From: Acidobacteriaceae bacterium
GTDB taxonomy: Bacteria; Acidobacteriota; Terriglobia; Terriglobales; SbA1
Assembly (NCBI GenBank): GCA_019237515.1
Contig: JAFAGX010000628.1
Span: 1-20,721 of the forward strand
Length of the DNA: 20,721 nucleotides
Reading direction: 5' to 3'
In this document: positions 16,473-20,721 of the stretch, one piece after another
Position numbering within the stretch: position 1 is the first letter of the stretch
Layout: every line of letters begins with the position of its first letter
The notes under the pieces: generated by a model
Told to the model about the DNA's origin: nothing
Database searches by the model: none
What the model saw: the letters and a program-made list of their open reading frames with translations, nothing else
Position numbers and translations under genes: made by a program

Positions 16473-16499
16473 TTCGAGTGTCGAATTTTCAACGTTGAA
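16473..16499. promoter_or_regulatory. Two adjacent dyads in the adaptor-pump intergenic gap
   Basis: TTCGA-gtg-TCGAA (16473-16485) and the perfect 12-bp palindrome TTCAACGTTGAA (16488-16499) lie side by side, 10-36 bp upstream of the pump ATG on the coding strand. They could be an operator, an RNA processing hairpin or chance in A/T-rich DNA. Confidence 0.3.
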
Positions 16500-16551
16500 T
16501 TAGGACTGATCAGGACATCCACGATTCCACATTCAAAACTCCAAACTGGGC

Positions 16552-17667
16552 TTAGCTCTCGGGGGCAACCGGCGCGCCATCCACGAGATACTGGGTTCCA
16601 GAAACAATCACCTTGTCGCCGGGCTTGATCCCATCGAGAACCACATAGTCATTGCCGACCATCTCCCCAACGTGCAGCGGTTTCTGGTGTGCCACCAACC
16701 GCCCATTCTGATCCTCCGCCACAAAGACAAAGTAAAGTCCGCCGAGACGCGAGACCGCAAGCACCGGGACCACCGGCCCTTGATGCATTCCCCAGATAAC
16801 CCGGGCTCGTATGAACTGCAGGTTGCGCAACTTATCTTCATTGTTCGCAATTCGTGCCTTGATTAGGACAGTTTGCGTCGTGTTGTCAACCTGAGGGGAA
16901 ATGAAACTGATACGGCTGTTGGCGAGAACCTTGCCTTCAGCGTTTACGATGTCCACCGCCATATTCATCTTGAGCTGTGACGACCGTTCGACGGGAACGT
17001 AAACATACGCCTCCAACGTCCCAGGCTGATCCACGGTGGTGAGAACGGTGCTGGTGGTCACCCGATCTCCGACACGCACAGGAATATCTCCAACGATGCC
17101 GGTAGTTGGTGCGGCGACCCGGTAGTAATGAAGCTGAACCTTCTGTTCCTGGACCTGAGCATCGAGTGCACGCAGTTGCGCCTGAGCATTGTCGAGCGTC
17201 GCTTTGGCCTGGTCGAGGTCTTGTTTGGAGACCACGCCTGCCGCGGCCAGGGCGTTGCTTCGCTCATATTGCTGCTGCGCCCATTTCAGGTTCGCTTCCT
17301 GTGCAGCCCGATTGTGTTCCTGGCTGTTTACGGTGGCTTCCTGCTTTGTTGGGTCGATTTCCATCAGAGCAGTACCACGGGAAACGTGGTCTCCGGAGTG
17401 AACCCGAATATCTGTGATCTGGCCCTCCACCTGGGGCATGATGATGGCGGAATCACGCGATTTAAGCGTAGCAACGTATTCCGTGCTGTCGTTTACCGGG
17501 ACGGAGCGTGCCACCTCGATTTTGACGGGAATGCTCGGCGGCCCTTGAGCTGCCTGAGCGTCTCTGGCGGCGCCCTGATTACAAGCGGTCCCAGCCAGCA
17601 ACAAGCTGAAGCTGAGGCCAACCAGAAATCCCGAACCGACGTCCGATTTAGACATCTTAATAATCAT
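16552..17667 (-). CDS. RND efflux periplasmic adaptor (membrane fusion protein), probable lipoprotein
   Basis: The 371-residue product begins with a signal sequence ending LLLAGTAC; C29 is a plausible but non-canonical lipidation site. The MFP plan follows. The first half of the lipoyl/barrel-sandwich domain lies at about 70-107 (PQVEGQITDIRVHSGDHVSRG), then an alpha-helical hairpin at about 108-165 rich in Q, A and E, then the second lipoyl half (VAAPTTGIVGDIPVRVGDRV). A beta-barrel and membrane-proximal domain ends with PGDKVIVSG. In the family it bridges the inner-membrane pump to a TolC-type channel. It is the first gene of the operon running into the pump. The ATG at 17667 lacks a clear Shine-Dalgarno; the ATG four codons later is an alternative. 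Confidence 0.94.
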   Translation of the reverse strand: MIIKMSKSDVGSGFLVGLSFSLLLAGTACNQGAARDAQAAQGPPSIPVKIEVARSVPVNDSTEYVATLKSRDSAIIMPQVEGQITDIRVHSGDHVSRGTALMEIDPTKQEATVNSQEHNRAAQEANLKWAQQQYERSNALAAAGVVSKQDLDQAKATLDNAQAQLRALDAQVQEQKVQLHYYRVAAPTTGIVGDIPVRVGDRVTTSTVLTTVDQPGTLEAYVYVPVERSSQLKMNMAVDIVNAEGKVLANSRISFISPQVDNTTQTVLIKARIANNEDKLRNLQFIRARVIWGMHQGPVVPVLAVSRLGGLYFVFVAEDQNGRLVAHQKPLHVGEMVGNDYVVLDGIKPGDKVIVSGTQYLVDGAPVAPES

Positions 17668-17707
17668 TGTCTGTAAGCCGCGATTGCACTACTCACGTTG
17701 CGCTCCC

Positions 17708-17737
17708 ATTATCCACTCGAACAATCGACCAGGTCTA
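17708..17737 (-). promoter_or_regulatory. Candidate promoter of the efflux operon
   Basis: On the minus strand TAGACC (17737-17732) and GATAAT (17713-17708) are 18 bp apart. The predicted start near 17700 gives a leader of about 33 nt before the adaptor ATG. The call rests on motif match alone. Confidence 0.35.
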
Positions 17738-17803
17738 TGATCTGTCGCGATTCTCCGTCCTTCTTAGACTGAAAAGCGGATTGAAAGTTATCTGCCGAAA
17801 CTC

Positions 17804-17812
17804 TGCTAAATT
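17804..17812 (+). promoter_or_regulatory. Candidate extended -10 of the threonine aldolase gene
   Basis: TGC-TAAATT is an extended -10 hexamer ending 9 bp before the ATG. A TTGAAA lies at 17781-17786, though 20 bp away. If used, transcription would start about 3 nt before the ATG. No Shine-Dalgarno lies upstream, which agrees with an almost leaderless message. Confidence 0.35.
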
Positions 17813-17821
17813 GTTGGTGCA

Positions 17822-18856
17822 ATGAATCCAATTCGCAGTTTTGCCAGTGATAATAACGCGGGCATCCATCCCCGGATTTTGCAGGCCATAGCGGCTGCCA
17901 ATGAGGGCCACGTTGTCGGTTATGGCGATGATCGCTTCACCGAAGCGGCGGTATCCAAGTTTCGAAAGCATTTTGGCGATGACATAGAAGTTTTCATCGC
18001 CTTCAATGGTACCGCCGCAAACTGCCTCGGTCTGAAGGCTTTAACTGAGAGTTACCATGCTGTGATCTGCGCGGAGGGCGCCCATATCTATACCGACGAA
18101 TGCGGTGCTCCGGAAGCCTTTACGGGCTGCAAACTGATCCCGATTTCCGCGCCAGACGGCAAGCTGACCGTAGAGTCGGTGAGCCATGCCTGCCACGGTA
18201 TCGGAGATCAGCATCACGTGCAGCCTCGAGTGATTTCCATAACGCAGGCTACAGAAGTCGGAACGGTTTATAAGCCGAACGAAATTCGCGAGCTTGCCAC
18301 TTTCGCGCATGAGCGCAACATGTTTTTGCACATGGATGGCGCCCGCATCGCGAATGCCGCAGTAAGTTTAGGCCTGACATTGCGTGCCGCAACACGCGAC
18401 CTCGGCGTAGATGTCTTGTCTTTTGGCGGAACGAAGAATGGCGCCATGGGGGCGGAGGCTGTCGTCTTCTTCGAGAAGAAATTCACCACGGATTTCCTTT
18501 ACGTGCGCAAGCAGGGCATGCAGCTGGCTTCCAAGATGCGCTTCATCTCAGCTCAGTTCGAGGCGTTGCTCACGGATGATCTTTGGAAAGCGAATGCGGA
18601 GCGTTCAAATAGCATGGCAGCTTTGCTCAGGGGCGAACTTGCAAGAATCCCGCAAATCAAGATCGTTCATCCGGTAGAGGCGAATGGCGTTTTCGCTAAG
18701 ATTCCCCAGCACGCGATCAGCAAAATCCAGGAACGTTACTTCTTTTACGTCTGGAATGAGGAGCAATCGTTAGTACGCTGGATGTGCTCGTTTGATACAA
18801 CGAATGAAGATGTCAAAGAATTTGCAAAGTTCGTAGCCAATGCGGTTCGAGCCTAA
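17822..18856 (+). CDS. ltaE: Low-specificity L-threonine aldolase (PLP-dependent)
   Basis: The 344-residue product matches the Pseudomonas-type low-specificity threonine aldolases in sequence order. Recognisable blocks are FASDN at the start, FNGTAANCLGLKAL (phosphate-binding turn), EGAHIYTDECGAPE (H88, which stacks on the cofactor in this family), ITQATEVGTVY, LHMDGARIANA (D172, R175) and FGGTKNGAMGAEA, with K205 as the PLP-binding lysine. In the family it cleaves L-threonine or L-allo-threonine to glycine and acetaldehyde. The length is typical (about 345). The ATG is followed directly by the conserved start of the protein, and no upstream alternative fits. It is divergent from the efflux operon by 154 bp, and a REP palindrome 16 bp past the stop may end its transcript. 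Confidence 0.94.
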   Translation: MNPIRSFASDNNAGIHPRILQAIAAANEGHVVGYGDDRFTEAAVSKFRKHFGDDIEVFIAFNGTAANCLGLKALTESYHAVICAEGAHIYTDECGAPEAFTGCKLIPISAPDGKLTVESVSHACHGIGDQHHVQPRVISITQATEVGTVYKPNEIRELATFAHERNMFLHMDGARIANAAVSLGLTLRAATRDLGVDVLSFGGTKNGAMGAEAVVFFEKKFTTDFLYVRKQGMQLASKMRFISAQFEALLTDDLWKANAERSNSMAALLRGELARIPQIKIVHPVEANGVFAKIPQHAISKIQERYFFYVWNEEQSLVRWMCSFDTTNEDVKEFAKFVANAVRA

Positions 18857-18872
18857 AAAGGGTGCATGAAGG

Positions 18873-18910
18873 GGGGTGCCCCATGTCTCGCCGGTTTTGC
18901 GAGACATGGG
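18873..18910 (+). repeat. REP-like palindromic element, copy A
   Basis: This 38-bp unit starts GGGGTGC and contains a perfect 12-bp inverted repeat, CCCATGTCTCGC (18880-18891) and GCGAGACATGGG (18899-18910), around the loop CGGTTTT. It is identical to copy B at 19174-19211 and inverted relative to copy C at 19557-19594. It sits 16 bp after the aldolase stop and 10 bp from the stop of the transposase. Confidence 0.92.
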
Positions 18911-18920
18911 ATTGGGACAC

Positions 18921-19511
18921 TTAACTTGGCTGGCGCTGATATCTCATTTCCAGAATGCCTGTATCGTTTATGCGCACAGGCCCGTGTTCTCCGAACATGT
19001 AGAACCGAAAGCTGCTCCATCGCCATTCCTCGGGAGAGGTGACAAGTCCTCGTTTGACCGGATTCCGGTGTATGTAGCGCAACTTTTCAATCCGCTTCGC
19101 CTCGGTCCAAACATTAAAGTCGTAGAAACGTGTTTGCCAGATTCTTCCGAGATTTTGCTGCAGGGTGCCTTCGGGGGTGCCCCATGTCTCGCCGGTTTTG
19201 CGAGACATGGGACTGATTGCTTGTCCGGGTGTCAGCAGGCGCCGAACGAATCCCAATTTGAGAGCTTGCATGACCGTCGACAATGTACCGCGGCGGGGCT
19301 CACTTACCAGCAGATGGAAATGCTCGGGCATAACCACGTAACCTACAACGACAAAGCGGTATCGACGCCGCATTAACTCTAGTACTTTCAAGAACAGGTT
19401 ACGGCTCTGAGGCGCGGACAGACGGGGCTGGCGTTGATAGCAACTCGCGGTCACGAAGTGTAGATCGCCAGAACCGTAATACCGCCTGAGATTGGCGGGC
19501 ATAAGCGACAT
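18921..19511 (-). CDS. REP-associated tyrosine transposase (RAYT, IS200-like Y1 family)
   Basis: The 196-residue product has the Y1 HUH motif H64-F-H66 in VMPEHFHLLVS. The C-terminal RAYT signature holds the putative catalytic tyrosine Y130 in IWQTRFYDFNVWT, followed by KLRYIHRNPVKRGLV and EEWRWSSFRFY. Family members are single-copy chromosomal enzymes that bind and cut REP hairpins and are thought to spread them. The gene is bracketed by inverted palindromic elements at 18873-18910 and 19557-19594. A third copy (19174-19211) lies inside the gene and encodes residues 101-113 (PMSRKTGETWGTP) between the HUH half and the tyrosine helix, without breaking the frame. Whether this copy impairs the enzyme cannot be told. 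Start at 19511; an ATG three codons later is also possible. Confidence 0.93.
   Translation of the reverse strand: MSLMPANLRRYYGSGDLHFVTASCYQRQPRLSAPQSRNLFLKVLELMRRRYRFVVVGYVVMPEHFHLLVSEPRRGTLSTVMQALKLGFVRRLLTPGQAISPMSRKTGETWGTPEGTLQQNLGRIWQTRFYDFNVWTEAKRIEKLRYIHRNPVKRGLVTSPEEWRWSSFRFYMFGEHGPVRINDTGILEMRYQRQPS
19174..19211 (+). repeat. REP-like palindromic element, copy B (inside the transposase gene)
   Basis: All 38 bases match copy A: GGGGTGC, then CCCATGTCTCGC (19181-19192), loop CGGTTTT and GCGAGACATGGG (19200-19211). It is read through in frame by the transposase gene on the opposite strand. Confidence 0.92.
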
Positions 19512-19556
19512 AATGAAGCTGAATTAGAGTATCCATCTGTGACCGATGACCATGTG

Positions 19557-19594
19557 CCCATGTCTCGCAAAAGCGGCGAGACATGGGGCACCCC
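19557..19594 (-). repeat. REP-like palindromic element, copy C (inverted)
   Basis: This is the reverse-orientation copy with the same 12-bp arms (19557-19568 and 19576-19587) and the GCACCCC foot at its right end. The loop is AAAAGCG where the complement of copies A and B would give AAAACCG, a single difference in 38 bases. It lies 45 bp upstream of the transposase start. Confidence 0.92.
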
Positions 19595-19603
19595 ATGGTG
19601 ATC

Positions 19604-19632
19604 TTGATTTTTCGGGCCTGTTCGCATAAATT
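19604..19632 (+). promoter_or_regulatory. Predicted sigma-70 promoter of the Ig-like lipoprotein gene
   Basis: TTGATT (19604-19609) and TAAATT (19627-19632) are exactly 17 bp apart, starting 10 bp beyond REP copy C. The predicted leader of about 46 nt contains the dyad GTTCC-acc-GGAAC (19645-19657) and GGAG six bases before the ATG. Confidence 0.55.
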
Positions 19633-19684
19633 GACGCTTCCCCCGTTCCACCGGAACTAAAGTTTCCTCCGCGAAGGAGAAGTA

Positions 19685-20092
19685 ATGAGTCGGAAGTGGT
19701 TGAGGGTCGCCTGCCTGCTGGGAACCGTTTTCTGTGCCGTTATACTGCCCAGTTGCGGAAGCAACCAGAAGTTGGTCAGCATCACGTTGCAGCCGTCCGG
19801 GGGGTTTGTCTTTGAAGGCTTCGGAGCTACCGGCCAGTTCACGGCGATTGGGACCTACATTCATCCACCCGTTAGCAAGGACATAACTAAAGAGGTCGTT
19901 TGGAGTCTTGACATTGAGAACTTCGCTACGCTTACGCAGACAGGGCTGATTACTTATACAAGAGCAGATGGTTGCGGAAGTGGGAACGTGACGGCAACGC
20001 ACCATAGCGATCCGGGTCATTCGGACGATGCTGTCCTGGTGGGCACGGCTCCGGTGAAGGGCGGTAAAGACGGAACCCAGGGCTGCCTATAG
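19685..20092 (+). CDS. Small Ig-like (BIG2-type) lipoprotein, function unknown
   Basis: The 135-residue product starts with a lipoprotein signal peptide: Arg/Lys at 3-7, a hydrophobic core, then LPSC with C24 as the lipidation site. The mature part reads like one bacterial Ig-like (BIG2) domain: VSITLQPSG, GATGQFTAIGTY, VVWSLDIENFATLTQTGLIT, then VTATH. Proteins with this pattern sit on the cell surface or in the periplasm, often as repeated domains in adhesins; here only one domain is present. The ATG is well supported by AAGGAGAAGTA just upstream. It ends 3 bp before the stop of the convergent 56-residue ORF. No specific function can be given. Confidence 0.8.
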   Translation: MSRKWLRVACLLGTVFCAVILPSCGSNQKLVSITLQPSGGFVFEGFGATGQFTAIGTYIHPPVSKDITKEVVWSLDIENFATLTQTGLITYTRADGCGSGNVTATHHSDPGHSDDAVLVGTAPVKGGKDGTQGCL

Positions 20093-20095
20093 CCA

Positions 20096-20266
20096 TCATT
20101 GCTCCTCCAGCAGCAGTCCACCCAGTGTTGTTTTGTGCTTCTCTTTTTTCTGCTTTTTACTTTGGGCAATTTTTTGCGGTGGTGGCGTTCCGATCCGATC
20201 GCGAGCTAGCGCCTTCACCGCTTCCACCGCCCGGAACCGCTTAGCTTTTTTCTTTCTCTTCGCCAT
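20096..20266 (-). CDS. Short lysine-rich protein, 56 residues, unknown function
   Basis: Reading from the ATG at 20264-20266 gives 56 codons to a TGA at 20096-20098. The product begins MAKRKKKAKRFRAVEAVKAL and ends GGLLLEEQ. Lysine and arginine make up roughly a third of the residues, with a predicted amphipathic helix at about 10-25 and a second basic run, KKQKKEKHK, at 37-45. AGG stands 4-6 bases before the start (TGAGGCAATG). The frame is open across the space between two better-supported genes and ends 3 bp from the lipoprotein stop. Such composition fits a nucleic-acid-binding or ribosome-associated small protein, but no family was recognised, and a chance ORF cannot be excluded. Confidence 0.6.
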   Translation of the reverse strand: MAKRKKKAKRFRAVEAVKALARDRIGTPPPQKIAQSKKQKKEKHKTTLGGLLLEEQ

Positions 20267-20360
20267 TGCCTCATGTTGCCATAGGAGCGACCTGCTCGTG
20301 CAATAATCGAATGAGGGTTTTTATTGAGAACGGTCTACGACCGACAATGAATGGCGCTCT

Positions 20361-20636
20361 ATGGATGAACGCGATTTTTTTGACGAGAGACAAGAGAAAA
20401 AAACAGCAACCCTGAACTGTCCCCATTGCCAGCAATCGGCCGAGTACGAGATCACCTGGCTGGTGCGAACTAAAAAGAAGAACCTGCCCGGGCGGGCGGA
20501 CGAACGGGACCGCGCCCGCTTCGCAAAAGCGCGCTCCTACATGCTGCGTAAGGACGACCTGACGGCCTGCAAAAATATGCGCTGCCGCAAACGCTTTGAC
20601 ATTTCCTGCGTGCAATCCGTCGTGTTCACCGATTGA
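20361..20636 (+). CDS. Small cysteine-rich (putative zinc-ribbon) protein, unknown function
   Basis: The 91-residue product has a zinc-knuckle-like pair C20-PH-C23 near the N-terminus. Three more cysteines, C70, C75 and C83, lie near the C-terminus in LTACKNMRCRKRFDISC. Two pairs about 50 residues apart could close one zinc-ribbon site. The middle (35-65) is highly charged and basic. No family was recognised. The ATG at 20361 is the first in frame. A dyad CGGTC-tac-GACCG (20331-20343) lies 17 bp upstream and may be regulatory. It is divergent from the lysine-rich ORF across a 94-bp gap, and no partner gene follows before the window ends. Confidence 0.7.
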   Translation: MDERDFFDERQEKKTATLNCPHCQQSAEYEITWLVRTKKKNLPGRADERDRARFAKARSYMLRKDDLTACKNMRCRKRFDISCVQSVVFTD

Positions 20637-20670
20637 TCACAGCGCAATTTCCGCTTCTGTGGTAGTCGTT

Positions 20671-20710
20671 TATACTGAAAAGTTTCTCCACAGCTTCGCA
20701 CCGGGTGCGA
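20671..20710 (+). promoter_or_regulatory. Possible -10 element and inverted repeat at the right window edge
   Basis: TATACT (20671-20676) resembles a -10; the hexamer 17 bp upstream (TTTCCG) is a poor -35. Downstream, TCGCACC (20696-20702) and GGTGCGA (20704-20710) form a 7-bp inverted repeat around one base. It may be an operator or leader hairpin of a gene beyond the edge. Confidence 0.25.
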
Positions 20711-20721
20711 GTGCTGATTTC

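Noticed and set aside
18876..19376. 166-codon plus-strand ORF across the transposase
   Set aside because: It is antisense to the clear HUH/tyrosine transposase and begins inside REP copy A.
18873..19594. CRISPR-like array from the three repeated 38-bp units
   Set aside because: Spacing is irregular (263 and 345 bp), one copy is inverted, and the units are perfect palindromes next to a RAYT, which fits REP elements.
19667..19679. CTCC/GGAG pairing that could mask the lipoprotein ribosome site
   Set aside because: Only 4 bp with a 5-nt loop; too weak to support a regulatory hairpin from sequence alone.
19451..20020. 189-codon minus-strand ORF opposite the lipoprotein gene
   Set aside because: It covers the signal peptide and Ig-like domain of a better-supported plus-strand gene and part of its sequence is REP copy C; no recognisable domains.

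Overview
The window looks like a chromosomal segment of a GC-moderate, Gram-negative soil bacterium, most likely of the Acidobacteriota (Terriglobia or relatives). This placement is inferred from protein style, the two-membrane gene content (RND pump, lipoproteins) and repeat families that I recall from that group; nothing was searched. No tRNA, rRNA, CRISPR array or prophage is visible.

Layout. (1) 1-4475, minus strand: a tight housekeeping run read rimO - yacG - pgpA - an IPT/NHL beta-propeller gene - cinA (cut by the left edge), with gaps of only 6-31 bp. (2) 4554-6716, minus: a TgpA-like membrane transglutaminase, followed by a 470-bp stretch without protein genes. That stretch carries the small SRP RNA (6851-6955), a recurrent dispersed repeat and the fabH promoter. 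(3) 7188-8183, plus: fabH. (4) 8196-10293, minus: an ECF sigma factor translationally coupled to a protein with an unassigned N-terminal helical segment and three tandem VOC (PhnB/glyoxalase-like) domains. (5) 10430-11119, plus: a CPBP membrane protease whose end overlaps the end of the next block. (6) 11111-17667, minus: an apparent operon of RND adaptor, RND pump, exported metallophosphoesterase (4-nt ATGA overlap with the pump) and a histone-deacetylase-like amidohydrolase. (7) 17822-18856, plus: low-specificity threonine aldolase. (8) 18873-19594: a REP-associated tyrosine transposase (RAYT) bracketed by inverted copies of a 38-bp palindromic element, with a third copy inside its own reading frame. 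(9) 19685-20721: an Ig-like lipoprotein, a 56-residue lysine-rich ORF and a 91-residue Cys-rich protein.

Functional threads. Core genes (rimO, yacG, pgpA, cinA, SRP RNA, fabH) serve ribosome modification, gyrase control, phospholipid synthesis, NAD/nucleotide salvage, protein targeting and fatty-acid initiation. The accessory parts most worth attention are the ECF/triple-VOC pair, the RND-phosphoesterase-deacetylase operon, and the RAYT whose coding sequence has absorbed one of its presumed own REP elements in frame.
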